64,000 nt of DNA from positions 992,001-1,056,000 of the forward strand of contig NZ_JAGSYE010000001.1 of the NCBI RefSeq assembly GCF_025685565.1. The letters run 5' to 3'. Origin of the DNA: Granulicella aggregans. Lineage in GTDB: Bacteria > Acidobacteriota > Terriglobia > Terriglobales > Acidobacteriaceae. Below the pieces are notes generated by a model, which saw nothing but the letters and a program-made list of their open reading frames with translations, was not told where the DNA came from and ran no database searches. Position numbers and translations under genes: made by a program. Below are positions 27,037 through 34,701 of the stretch, piece after piece; the stretch's first letter is position 1; every line of letters begins with the position of its first letter.

Positions 27037-28167
27037 TTGAGCATGATGACTGATTCCGGTACGGCACGCATAGAGATGTTCGAGGGTAGGATCCGGTTTG
27101 CGAGAGTAGCGCGCGGGCTGGGCGTATCGCTGCTTGCGGGCGGCGCGATGTTGTTCGCGGCGGGATGCAATCAGCAGCCGAGTGCTGACGTTGTGGCCAC
27201 CGTAAATGGCAAGCCAATCATGCGCGCGGAGATGGAGAAGGGCTATGCCGCTTACTCCGCGCAGGTGGCGCAGCAGCAACAGCAGCAGGTGCAGCTTTCG
27301 AACGAGCAGGCTGACCTCGGGCGGTTGAAGGTTCTGGACAACCTCATCACGAATGAGATCGTAGAGCAGCGCGCGGCGAAGATGAACCTGACGGCCACCA
27401 ACGAAGAGGTGGACGCGAAGCTGGCGGAGATGAAGGCTCCGGTGACCGAGGAGCAGTTCGAGCAGCATATGAAGGCGGAGAACCTGACGCTTGATGATCT
27501 GAAGCACGATATCCGGCGATCGCTGACGGGCAACAAGCTGCTGAACAAGGAGATCAACTCCAAGATCACGGTGACGGACGCCGATGTTTCGAGCTACTAC
27601 AACCAGCACAAGGCGGAGTACAACCTGATCGAGCCGCAGTACCGGCTGGCGCAGATCCAGGTGACGAGCGTTCCTTCAGACCAGGCGGGCAATCTGCAGG
27701 GCAGCAAGGCGACCAATGACGCCGAGGCGAAGAAGAAGATCCAGGCCTTGAAGACGCGGCTGGACAGCGGCGAAGACTTTGGGACGCTGGCGATGAACTT
27801 TTCGGAGCGGGTGGAGACGGCTTCGAGCGGCGGCGATATGGGGTTTGTGACCGAGTCGCAGCTTCATGCCGACCCGACGATCTACGCGGAGATTACGAAG
27901 CTGAAGCCAGGGCAGACGACGGCGATTATGCCGCTTCTGGATGCGCAGACGAAAAAGACGATGGGGTACTCGATCTACAAGCTGGTCTCGAAGGAGCCGG
28001 CGGGGCAGCGGGATCTGAGCGACCCAATTGTGCAGCAGGCGATCCGGCAGCAGTTGCAGAACGACCGGTCGCAGCTGTTGAAAAATGCATACTTCGAGAT
28101 GCTGCGGGACCAGGCGAAGATCGTGAACTACTTCGCTGAGAACCTTTTTAAGAACGCTACGAAGTAG
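27037..28167 (+). CDS. SurA/PrsA-like peptidylprolyl isomerase lipoprotein (376 aa)
   Basis: Periplasmic chaperone and parvulin-type isomerase. A hydrophobic stretch ends in FAAGCNQQ, a lipobox. A SurA-type helical N-domain follows (ADVVATVNGKPIMRAEMEKG, then a Gln-rich helix with QQQQQ near residue 85). A PPIC domain spans about residues 205-315 (YRLAQIQV, LDSGEDFGTLAMNFSE, GGDMGFV). The start may be TTG 27037, 6 bases after GGAAAG, or ATG 27043. The gene lies in an apparent operon with the DsbA-like gene. Context suggests help with LptD or other barrel proteins. Confidence 0.88.
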   Translation: MSMMTDSGTARIEMFEGRIRFARVARGLGVSLLAGGAMLFAAGCNQQPSADVVATVNGKPIMRAEMEKGYAAYSAQVAQQQQQQVQLSNEQADLGRLKVLDNLITNEIVEQRAAKMNLTATNEEVDAKLAEMKAPVTEEQFEQHMKAENLTLDDLKHDIRRSLTGNKLLNKEINSKITVTDADVSSYYNQHKAEYNLIEPQYRLAQIQVTSVPSDQAGNLQGSKATNDAEAKKKIQALKTRLDSGEDFGTLAMNFSERVETASSGGDMGFVTESQLHADPTIYAEITKLKPGQTTAIMPLLDAQTKKTMGYSIYKLVSKEPAGQRDLSDPIVQQAIRQQLQNDRSQLLKNAYFEMLRDQAKIVNYFAENLFKNATK

Positions 28168-28280
28168 AAGGCTTTGTCCTGCCGGACGGGCCCGCTGCGC
28201 GCGGGGCGGTCGCTTCGTGACTTGTATACCGCTTCGCTTGGTTCGCGCTTTGCGCGAGGGCTAAACTTCGGTCAACTAAA
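28168..28280 (+). repeat. GC-rich hairpin element between the PPIase and oxidoreductase genes
   Basis: This stretch contains CCTGCCGGACGGGCCCGCTG and a perfect hairpin TCGCGC-TTT-GCGCGA at 28243-28257. It resembles neither the A nor the B type, so it may be another repeat family represented once in this window, or a terminator without a T-tract. Confidence 0.4.
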
Positions 28281-28291
28281 GTGTGGTTTGA

Positions 28292-28302
28292 TGGTCAGAC
28301 CA
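28292..28302. promoter_or_regulatory. GntR/FadR-type operator candidate TGGTCAGACCA
   Basis: TGGT-N3-ACCA, the typical core bound by FadR-branch GntR regulators, overlaps the ATG at 28302. This is a single site found by eye, and no GntR gene is in the window. Confidence 0.25.
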
Positions 28303-29303
28303 TGACTTCTTCTCCCTTACGCATCGCTATTCTTGGCTTCGGACACCATGCTGTCCGGCGGCTGTTGCCCGCTTTCGGGCGTTCCAATGACACGAAGTTA
28401 GTGGGGATGTGGCGGCGGAATCAAGACGCTGCGGCGAAGGATTGCGCTACGCATGGGATCGAGCATTGCTTCGCGTCGCGTGAGGAGTTGTGCGCGTCGC
28501 CTGAGGTGGATGCGGTGTTTATTACTTCTCCCGATGCGATGCATCTGGATGATGGTCTGCTGGCGATGAAGCACGGCAAGGCGGTGCTGTGTGAGAAGCC
28601 GGTGGCGATGAACGCTGGCGGGGCTGCGGAGATGGTCGCGGCGGCAAAGGCTGCGGGTGTGTGCTTCGGCGTGGCGCAGAACTTCCGCTACAACTTGAGC
28701 CTTGAGTTCATGCGGAAGCGGATCGCCGAGGGTCTGGTGGGACAGCCGCAGATTACGTCGGCGCACTTCTGCTATGCGGCGCAGAACGCTCCCCGGAAGT
28801 GGATCGCGGATGGGGCGCTGGCTTGTGGAGGGCCGATTGGGGACGTTGGAGTGCATTCGATCGACGCGCTGCGGTACATCCTGCAGGCGGAGGTGCTGAA
28901 TGTGTCCACGCTTGCGAAGCAGGATGAGTTGTCGGGCGATGTCGAGGCGTATGCCGCGATGCAGATGGAGATGACTCGCGGGATCTTTGCGCAGGTGGTG
29001 GCGAATGCGCGGGCACCGTACCGGACGCTGCTGGAGGTGATCGGCAGCGATGGCGTGCTGACGGCGGAGAGCGGTTTCAGTGTGGATCGGCCGGTGGAGG
29101 TGGTGCATCGGAAGAACGGGCAGGAGGTGTCGTCGACGACTTTCGACAATGTGGATGGGTATGTGCGGATGCTGGATGGGTTTGCCGCGGCGGTTCGGGG
29201 TGGGGCGGATTTTCTGGCGACTGGCGAGGACGCGGTGATGAATATGCGGGCTTTGGATGCGGCTTATAAGAGCTGGCGGAGTGGGTTGCGGGAGTTGGTT
29301 TAG
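28302..29303 (+). CDS. Gfo/Idh/MocA family oxidoreductase
   Basis: NAD(P)-dependent sugar or polyol dehydrogenase-like protein of about 333 aa. The N-terminal Rossmann fold carries RIAILGFGHHAVRRLLPAF. The conserved VLCEKPVAMN includes the EKP motif. The C-terminal substrate-binding half has GGPIGDVGVHSIDALRYIL, where the D..H residues fit the family's catalytic region. There is no signal peptide. The ATG at 28302 is preferred over a GTG at 28281 because it starts at the fold. The substrate cannot be told from sequence. Confidence 0.9.
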   Translation: MTSSPLRIAILGFGHHAVRRLLPAFGRSNDTKLVGMWRRNQDAAAKDCATHGIEHCFASREELCASPEVDAVFITSPDAMHLDDGLLAMKHGKAVLCEKPVAMNAGGAAEMVAAAKAAGVCFGVAQNFRYNLSLEFMRKRIAEGLVGQPQITSAHFCYAAQNAPRKWIADGALACGGPIGDVGVHSIDALRYILQAEVLNVSTLAKQDELSGDVEAYAAMQMEMTRGIFAQVVANARAPYRTLLEVIGSDGVLTAESGFSVDRPVEVVHRKNGQEVSSTTFDNVDGYVRMLDGFAAAVRGGADFLATGEDAVMNMRALDAAYKSWRSGLRELV

Positions 29304-29578
29304 GCGGGGCTCGGCCGTGTCAACGTGCTAAAGGCGAAAATGCGGGGGTTTCTCCACTGCGCTGCGCTCCGGTCGAGATGACGTTCTTTTGGGTGGGTGA
29401 GAGCAAAGGCGAAATGCGGGGATTTTTCGCCTTCGGCTCAGAATGACGGGGAGAAATCGGTGGCGGCCCCACCCATGGCCAAAGGCGAGCCATGGGTGGG
29501 GCACCTGCACTTGTGGCGCTGATCCCCTATCCGGCGATGAAGCTGCCAGATAGGGGGGCACCCGCTTGGTTCCTACTG
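29304..29578 (+). repeat. Two B and two A repeats in a convergent gap
   Basis: B copies at 29335-29383 and 29409-29449 are followed by A copies at 29464-29506 (inner arms CCATGGC/GCCATGG) and 29522-29564 (inner arms TATC.GGC/GCC.GATA). All are in + orientation although the gene to the right is on the minus strand. Nothing else is seen. Confidence 0.8.
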
Positions 29579-31234
29579 TTAGTTTTTGCTGGTGACCAGA
29601 CCGGTCTTGGGGTCGAGCAGGACTACGTTGGGGTTGGGGATGACGGCTCCGTTCGAGAAGTCGAACATGTTGGTGATGGGGCCGGCGATGCTGTCGAAGG
29701 AGCCTCCGCCGATTCTGGTTGAGGAGAGGAAGGTGTCCTCGATGAATCGGGTGATAGAGGTCTGGTCGGTGATGGTGCTGTCAAGGGCGTTCTTCTTTGC
29801 CCAGGATGAGATGACGAGCAGGGGCAGGCGGGGGCCGTAGCCGCAACGGCCCTGGGCGTGGAGGTTGGAAGACGCTACGCCGGCGAGGGCGTTCGCGGCG
29901 CTTGCGGTGCTGATGCAGACGCCGTTGCCGTTGATGGCGTCGGCGGTGGTGGCGGAGCCGTTGACCAGGCGCGAGGCGTGATCGTACCAGCCGTCGGCGT
30001 CGCCCCAGGAGAGGATGATGGCGGTCGAGTCCCAGGAAGAGGACTGCTCGACGGCATTGACGATGTTGACGATGAAGGTCTGCTCGTCGAGCGGGTCGGA
30101 GTAGCCGGCGTTGCCGTCCTGGTAGGCGGGAGCCTTGAGGAAGCTTACGGCGGGCAGGCTTCCGGCGGCGAGGGCGTCGGTGAAGTCGTGAATGTCGTAC
30201 TGGTGGTTGGCCTGATCACTCGTTCCGATCGCCGCTGTGGGACGGAGATGGTTCGGGTTCGCGGTGGAGGCGTAGTACTGGAAGGGCTGGTGGTTGGGGA
30301 CGTAGTCCGCCTTCTTGATCTTGGTCACGGTGGAGGTGGAGGTGCGGGCGCAGTTGGTCGAGCCGTCGGCGTTGGTGACGGAGAGATCGAAGCCGCCCTG
30401 GAAGTAGCCCCAGGTGATCTTGGCGGTGTTGAGGAGGTCGCCGATGTTCTTGCCGGACATGCTGATGCTGGAGGTGGTGGAGGAGCAGACGTCGCCGGCG
30501 GGGTCGATGTCACCGATGGCGGTGAGGCCGCCGCTGCCGTCGGCGACGACTGCGGTGCCGGGAGCGGTGGCGTTGGTGACGCCGTTGGTCTGGCCGGAGA
30601 TGAGGTTGAGGGCTCCGGGGGTGGACGGGCCAAAGGTGGTGGCGAAGGAGTGGTCGTTGAGGGCGTAGTGCTGGGCGTAGTTCCAGATGGCAGTGACGGT
30701 GTTGCCGTCGTAGTAGCCCATGGTGAGGCCCGAGGTGACGACAGCGGGCGGCGCGGAGGTGGCGGCGGCGAGGGACTGGCTTTCGGCGACGCCTATGGTG
30801 GAGGGGAAGAGGTCCATCTTGCCGCTGTTGAAGGCGACCTGCTCGCGGGTGTAGTCGTGGGCCTGGTCGCCGGTGGCGGCCTGTACGGGGTCGAGGCGGA
30901 AGGGGTCGGTCGCGCCGCTACCGTTGAGGACGCTGAGGTTCGGGTTGTCCGTGAGCAGGCCTTTGGAGGCGAGGTTCGAGGGGACGGGGGTGTTGCCGAA
31001 AGGGGCGAAGACGGAGGTGTCGTGCGGCTGATTGAGGGCCGTGGGGTAGGTGGCGAAGTAGTGGTCGAAGGAGACGTTCTCGCCGAAGATGACGACGACG
31101 TGCTTGATGACCTTGTCGCTGGTGGTAGGCGTGATGGTGGGGAGGGGAGCGCCCGGACCGGCGGGGAGGCCGGTGCCACAACCGCTGAGGATGAGGGAGC
31201 CGGCGAGGGGAAGGACAAGAAGTCTACGGATCAT
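29579..31234 (-). CDS. Phosphoesterase lipoprotein of the AcpA/phospholipase C type (551 aa)
   Basis: Exported phosphoesterase related to acid phosphatase AcpA and bacterial phospholipase C (PF04185-type). The lipobox ILSGCGTG sits after a short hydrophobic signal. The metal/nucleophile region is HVVVIFGENVSFDHYFATYP, where the Glu-Asn pair is the family's metal ligand. NDHSFATTFGPSTPGALNLI, ILSWGDADGWYDHA and the closing GYGPRLPLLVISSWAKKN are further hallmarks. The substrate (phosphomonoester or phospholipid) is not resolvable. It is divergent from an ECF sigma gene. Confidence 0.88.
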   Translation of the reverse strand: MIRRLLVLPLAGSLILSGCGTGLPAGPGAPLPTITPTTSDKVIKHVVVIFGENVSFDHYFATYPTALNQPHDTSVFAPFGNTPVPSNLASKGLLTDNPNLSVLNGSGATDPFRLDPVQAATGDQAHDYTREQVAFNSGKMDLFPSTIGVAESQSLAAATSAPPAVVTSGLTMGYYDGNTVTAIWNYAQHYALNDHSFATTFGPSTPGALNLISGQTNGVTNATAPGTAVVADGSGGLTAIGDIDPAGDVCSSTTSSISMSGKNIGDLLNTAKITWGYFQGGFDLSVTNADGSTNCARTSTSTVTKIKKADYVPNHQPFQYYASTANPNHLRPTAAIGTSDQANHQYDIHDFTDALAAGSLPAVSFLKAPAYQDGNAGYSDPLDEQTFIVNIVNAVEQSSSWDSTAIILSWGDADGWYDHASRLVNGSATTADAINGNGVCISTASAANALAGVASSNLHAQGRCGYGPRLPLLVISSWAKKNALDSTITDQTSITRFIEDTFLSSTRIGGGSFDSIAGPITNMFDFSNGAVIPNPNVVLLDPKTGLVTSKN

Positions 31235-31531
31235 TGGTTACGGGCCTCGATTACTTGTGGGATCTGGGGTAACGCCAATTGTACGTGCGCGTGTCAAGTC
31301 CACTTTTGAGGGACGGTGAATTTTCCGCGATTGGCGGCATTTCTCCAGGCGATGCCGTGGCGAAGACCGGTTACCAGTGCGCGGTACGCTCCTGGTTTAA
31401 GTCGGCGCTTGCGGTCCGGTTATAGGTCCGGCTGATTCGCGGCCGGGAACAGGTAACCTGGCGGCTTTGCAAAAAGAAATGAACACTTTGGCGGCGGAGC
31501 CGGTCTTAGAGGGTGAAGAGGAGTCTTGCTG
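31235..31531. promoter_or_regulatory. Divergent promoter region with possible ECF-type site
   Basis: This gap is free of A and B repeats. It holds GGGAAC at 31445-31450, which resembles the GGAAC -35 core of many ECF promoters, overlapping the palindrome CAGGTAACCTG (31450-31460). This could be an autoregulatory promoter of the downstream sigma factor. The ribosome site GAGGAG at 31518-31523 supports the ATG at 31532. Confidence 0.3.
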
Positions 31532-32125
31532 ATGTTGCCGTCGTCGATCGTGAGTGCCGGGTTCGGTCTGAACGGAGAGCTGGTCAAGGGCTCGCCTGAC
31601 GCATCCAGCGATCTTCCTGCTGCGGAGCGGGAGGCTACGTTTGCGGGGCTGGTGGAGCGGCATTCGCGGGTGATGTTCCGGGTGGCTTTCTCGCTGCTGC
31701 GGAATGCTCAGGATGCCGAGGACGCGGTGCAGGAGGCTTTCCTGAAGCTGTATCGCGGGGACGCGTGGCGGCGGATGGAGGACGAGAAGGCGTTCCTGGC
31801 GCGGACGGTTTGGCGGGTGGCGCTGGACCGGATGCCGAAGAAGGCAGAAAGGCCGATTGAGGCGGATGAGGAGTTCGCCAGCGGTGCGGCTTCGCCGGAG
31901 TCGACGGCTGTTCGGGAAGCTCAGTCCGCGCTGCTGCGAAGGATGATTGAAGCTCTGCCGGAGGAGTTGCGGCGGGTACTGGTGCTGAGTGCGATCGAGG
32001 AGCTGAACTCGCGGGAGATCGCAGAGGTGATCGAGGTGCCGGAGGGGACGGTTCGGACTCGGTTGATGCGGGCCAGGGAAGAGTTGAAGCGCCGGTATCA
32101 AGGCGCGAAGGAGGTGCGGCGATGA
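31532..32125 (+). CDS. ECF-type RNA polymerase sigma factor
   Basis: Sigma70-family ECF sigma of 197 aa. Region 2 is at about residues 40-100 (RHSRVMFRVAFSLLRNAQDAEDAVQEAFLKLY) and region 4 helix-turn-helix at about 135-190 (LPEELRRVLVLSAIEELN, EVPEGTVRTRLMRAREEL). GAGGAG lies 8 bases before the ATG. An in-frame TTG at 31526 is less likely. The stop overlaps the start of the next gene (ATGA), the usual arrangement for an ECF sigma and its regulator. Confidence 0.92.
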   Translation: MLPSSIVSAGFGLNGELVKGSPDASSDLPAAEREATFAGLVERHSRVMFRVAFSLLRNAQDAEDAVQEAFLKLYRGDAWRRMEDEKAFLARTVWRVALDRMPKKAERPIEADEEFASGAASPESTAVREAQSALLRRMIEALPEELRRVLVLSAIEELNSREIAEVIEVPEGTVRTRLMRAREELKRRYQGAKEVRR

Positions 32126-33081
32126 CGGACGAGTTGATGCAGGGCGAGAGAGGGGAGTTCGAGATGCTGCTTGATGAGGTTCTGGGGACGATGGCGAATC
32201 CGGAGGTGGGTGATGGGCTCAAGGGGAAGGTGCTGCTGCGACTGCGGATGGCGGAGGTTGAGATCCCACGTCTCAAGATCGAGACGCGGGGCACCCGTTC
32301 CGGGGCTGGGTTGTTTGAGGTTCCTCGGGAGAGGAGGAATGTAGCTTCTGCGTGGCTCGCGGTGGGGGCTCATGCGGCGGCGATCCTACTGGTTACGTTC
32401 TCGATGGCGCGAAGCATGCGGTTTGTCGATCCGGGAAAGGAGGCACCGGTTGTGACGCTCGATACGCCGCCTCCGATGGCGTTGCCGAAGCGGCTTGCGA
32501 TGGGTGGGGGCGGCGGGCAGACGGGAGTTGCTCCGGTGAGCAAGGGCGCGCCGCCAAAGTTCAGTCCTGAGCAGACTCTCGCGCCGAAGGTAGCGGTGCT
32601 CGCACCGAAGCTGGCAGTGGAACCGACGATCGATGTCGATCCCAGGCTGAAGATGTCCGCCAACATGCCCGACGTTGGGATGGCGAATGCTCCGATGATT
32701 GGCGTTTCGATGGGGAGTGGGAGGGGAGATGGATTGGGGAGCGGGATCGGCAATGGGATGGGACCGGGCTCGGGAGGCAATACGGGCGGAGGGGTGAAGC
32801 AGGTTGGGGGTAGCGTCAGCGCTCCGGTGGAGATTTACAGCGTCGATCCGGAGTTCTCTGACGAGGCAAGGCGGGCGAAGCTGAGCGGGAGTGTGTTGGT
32901 GAATCTATGGGTCGATCAGAGTGGCAGGCCGACGCATGTTCGGGTGTTGCAGGGGCTAGGCATGGGGCTGGATGAGAAGGCGATCGACGCAGTGAGGCAG
33001 TTCCGGTTCAAGCCGGCGATGGAGAACGGCAAGCCAGTGACGGTGGAGCTGAATGTGGAGGTGAGCTTTCACATCTACTGA
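32122..33081 (+). CDS. Membrane TonB-like protein coupled to the ECF sigma gene (319 aa)
   Basis: Predicted type II membrane protein. A cytosolic N-terminus of about 75 residues is followed by one membrane segment (about 76-93, AWLAVGAHAAAILLVTFSM), a periplasmic linker rich in Pro, Met and then Gly, and a C-terminal TonB domain at about 235-319 (YSVDPEFSDEARRAKLSGSVLV ... GLDEKAIDAVRQFRFKPA). The position directly after an ECF sigma, with ATGA overlap, is where an anti-sigma factor normally sits. No zinc anti-sigma HxxxCxxC motif is present. The cytosolic part is partly encoded by an A-type palindrome (residues about 48-59, IPRLKIETRGTR). It may be an anti-sigma factor with a TonB-like sensor domain, or simply an energy transducer. 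Confidence 0.82.
   Translation: MTDELMQGERGEFEMLLDEVLGTMANPEVGDGLKGKVLLRLRMAEVEIPRLKIETRGTRSGAGLFEVPRERRNVASAWLAVGAHAAAILLVTFSMARSMRFVDPGKEAPVVTLDTPPPMALPKRLAMGGGGGQTGVAPVSKGAPPKFSPEQTLAPKVAVLAPKLAVEPTIDVDPRLKMSANMPDVGMANAPMIGVSMGSGRGDGLGSGIGNGMGPGSGGNTGGGVKQVGGSVSAPVEIYSVDPEFSDEARRAKLSGSVLVNLWVDQSGRPTHVRVLQGLGMGLDEKAIDAVRQFRFKPAMENGKPVTVELNVEVSFHIY
32262..32297 (+). repeat. A repeat inside the TonB-like coding sequence
   Basis: The sequence atcccac-GTCTC-aagatc-GAGAC-gcggggcacccg matches the intergenic copy at 42200-42233, whose inner arms are ATCTC/GAGAT. Both arms differ by a compensating base pair. Here the repeat is read sense in frame as part of the cytosolic domain. Confidence 0.75.
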
Positions 33082-33251
33082 GGCGGTGGTCATGGAGGAA
33101 TTCGCGGCATAGGTTTCGCGATTTGGTCACGCGGAGCGAGAAGAACAGGCAACAGTAAGGACGAAATGCGGTGTTTCTTCGCCTTCGGCTCAGAATGACG
33201 AAATGTAAGTTATGCGAACTCCTGTCAGAGACTAGGTAGACTGATGGAGAT
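33082..33251 (+). repeat. B repeat upstream of ispE
   Basis: A short-form B copy (gaaatgcggtgtttcttcgc ... cagaatgacg) lies at 33161-33200. The rest of the gap is plain, with GGAG just before the ispE ATG. Confidence 0.7.
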
Positions 33252-34310
33252 ATGGCAACGCACGTTCGCTCGTTTTCGAAGATCAATTTAGGGCTGGCGA
33301 TTGGGCCGGCGCGGGCGGATGGGTTTCATGGTCTGACGACGATGTACCAGACGCTGGCGCTGCATGATGTGGTGACGGTGTCGGCGGAGCGTGCGGCGGA
33401 GACGTCGCTTGTGCTGACTTCGAACCATCCGTGGGTGCCGGGAGACAACCGGAATACGGCGTGGAAGATGGTCGAGCGGTGTTTGGAGCGGATGGGTGTG
33501 ACCGCTGCGGTGAAGATTCGGATCCAGAAGAACCTGCCGGTGCAGGGTGGGATGGGTGCGGGTTCGGCGAACGCGGCAGCGGCTTTGATGGGGTTGGAGA
33601 AGGAGTTGGAGCTGGCGCTGCCGGGGCCGCAGCGGATGGAGTTGGCGGCAGAAGTGGGTTCGGACGTGCCGCTGTTTCTGTTGGGGGGATCGGTGCTGGG
33701 GCTCGGGCGTGGGGAGCAGGTGTTTCCGCTGCCGGATTTGCCGGAGACGATCTGCGTGATGGCGCTACCGGATGTGGGGGTTTCGACGCCGCAGGCTTTT
33801 CGGGATTGGGACCAGTTGACAATCTCCACAGCTCGCGATAATCTAAACGAGTTGAGTTGCGCTCTGGCGTCTACATATGCCGAGCCTGGCACATCCGGTA
33901 TCTTTTGCAAGCCTGGAACACAATCCCTTGAAGATGGAATAGAGCTTCAGGGTCGCCTCGAGAAAAAAGCGGGCGAGTTCGATCAATCTATAGGCCAATT
34001 GCAAACAGATCTTGCCGAGAATACCCTTCTCGCGCTTGTCCGCACCGGGATAGAAAACGACTTCGAAAAGGTCGTCTTTCCGATCCACCCCTCCCTGCGT
34101 GAAATCAAGCGTCAATTGATGGGTACCCAGAAAGGCGAATCCGCGTTGTACGCGGCGCTCTCGGGTTCAGGCTCCGCGTTGTTTGGGCTTTACCGGTCCA
34201 TAGCGGATGCCATCGCGGCTCAACAACGCGTGCAGGCTCTAGGATGCAAGGCGGTGATCACTCACACCTTGCCCCGAACGGCTTACTGGCGCACAATGTT
34301 CGCAGGGTGA
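33252..34310 (+). CDS. ispE: 4-diphosphocytidyl-2-C-methyl-D-erythritol kinase (IspE)
   Basis: GHMP kinase of the MEP isoprenoid pathway; it phosphorylates CDP-ME. SKINLGLAIGPARADGFHGL at the N-terminus and the ATP loop LPVQGGMGAGSANAAAAL near residues 94-111 are diagnostic, and the C-terminal GHMP part carries ALSGSGSALFGLY. The length of 352 aa exceeds the usual 280-300 because of about 40 extra residues near 212-255 (FCKPGTQSLEDGIELQGRL). From about residue 193 the codon usage and base composition change abruptly to a less G-biased style although the frame is intact. A tRNA gene follows after 30 bases. Confidence 0.9.
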   Translation: MATHVRSFSKINLGLAIGPARADGFHGLTTMYQTLALHDVVTVSAERAAETSLVLTSNHPWVPGDNRNTAWKMVERCLERMGVTAAVKIRIQKNLPVQGGMGAGSANAAAALMGLEKELELALPGPQRMELAAEVGSDVPLFLLGGSVLGLGRGEQVFPLPDLPETICVMALPDVGVSTPQAFRDWDQLTISTARDNLNELSCALASTYAEPGTSGIFCKPGTQSLEDGIELQGRLEKKAGEFDQSIGQLQTDLAENTLLALVRTGIENDFEKVVFPIHPSLREIKRQLMGTQKGESALYAALSGSGSALFGLYRSIADAIAAQQRVQALGCKAVITHTLPRTAYWRTMFAG

Positions 34311-34340
34311 TTTTCTGAAAGCAGCTGTTCAGGAAGTTAT

Positions 34341-34414
34341 TGGGCGATCGATCAATGGTAGGTCCGGAGCCTTTGAAGCTCTTTATCTAGGTTCGAATCC
34401 TAGTCGCCCAACCA
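34341..34414 (+). tRNA. tRNA-Gln (anticodon TTG)
   Basis: A complete cloverleaf can be folded by eye. Acceptor arms are TGGGCGA/TCGCCCA, the D arm GATC-AATGGTA-GGTC, the anticodon arm GGAGC-CTTTGAA-GCTCT with anticodon TTG, variable loop TTAT, and the T arm CTAGG-TTCGAAT-CCTAG. Discriminator A and an encoded CCA follow. The U1 start and TTG anticodon both fit glutamine. Confidence 0.95.
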
Positions 34415-34701
34415 AACTATCGACCGCCGGGCCTCTTGATTGAGGCGTCTTGCGGGCGGGCAACACTTAGGGACCGTTTCACGGCAGCAACATGCCGCAG
34501 AGGTTGAACAGGTTTTTGGCCGGCGAGAACAACGCTGGCGGATGTACCGAAGTTTGAAGGGCCACAAGTCTCACTTTCGCAACAAGAGTCTCATCGCAAC
34601 AGAAGTCTCTCTTTTGTAATGAAGTGTGCAGCCGCAAGAAGGCTGCATGAACAGACCAAGCAGCAGGAACTACCAAGGTCAACCAGCCTGGAGGGTTTCA
34701 C
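34415..34701 (+). promoter_or_regulatory. Leader region of prs with direct repeats and a hairpin
   Basis: No gene is seen. Three related tracts, CACAAGTCTCACTTT, CAACAAGAGTCTCAT and CAACAGAAGTCTCTCTTT, lie between 34562 and 34617. A perfect hairpin TGCAGCC-gcaagaa-GGCTGCA is at 34627-34647. The ribosome site GGAGG precedes the GTG at 34702. The region could be a regulated 5' leader, but nothing matches a known riboswitch by eye. Confidence 0.3.

Noticed and set aside
29858..31309. 483-codon + strand frame over the phosphoesterase gene
   Set aside because: Gly/Val/Asp-rich antisense shadow; the minus-strand frame has a lipobox and clear phosphoesterase motifs.
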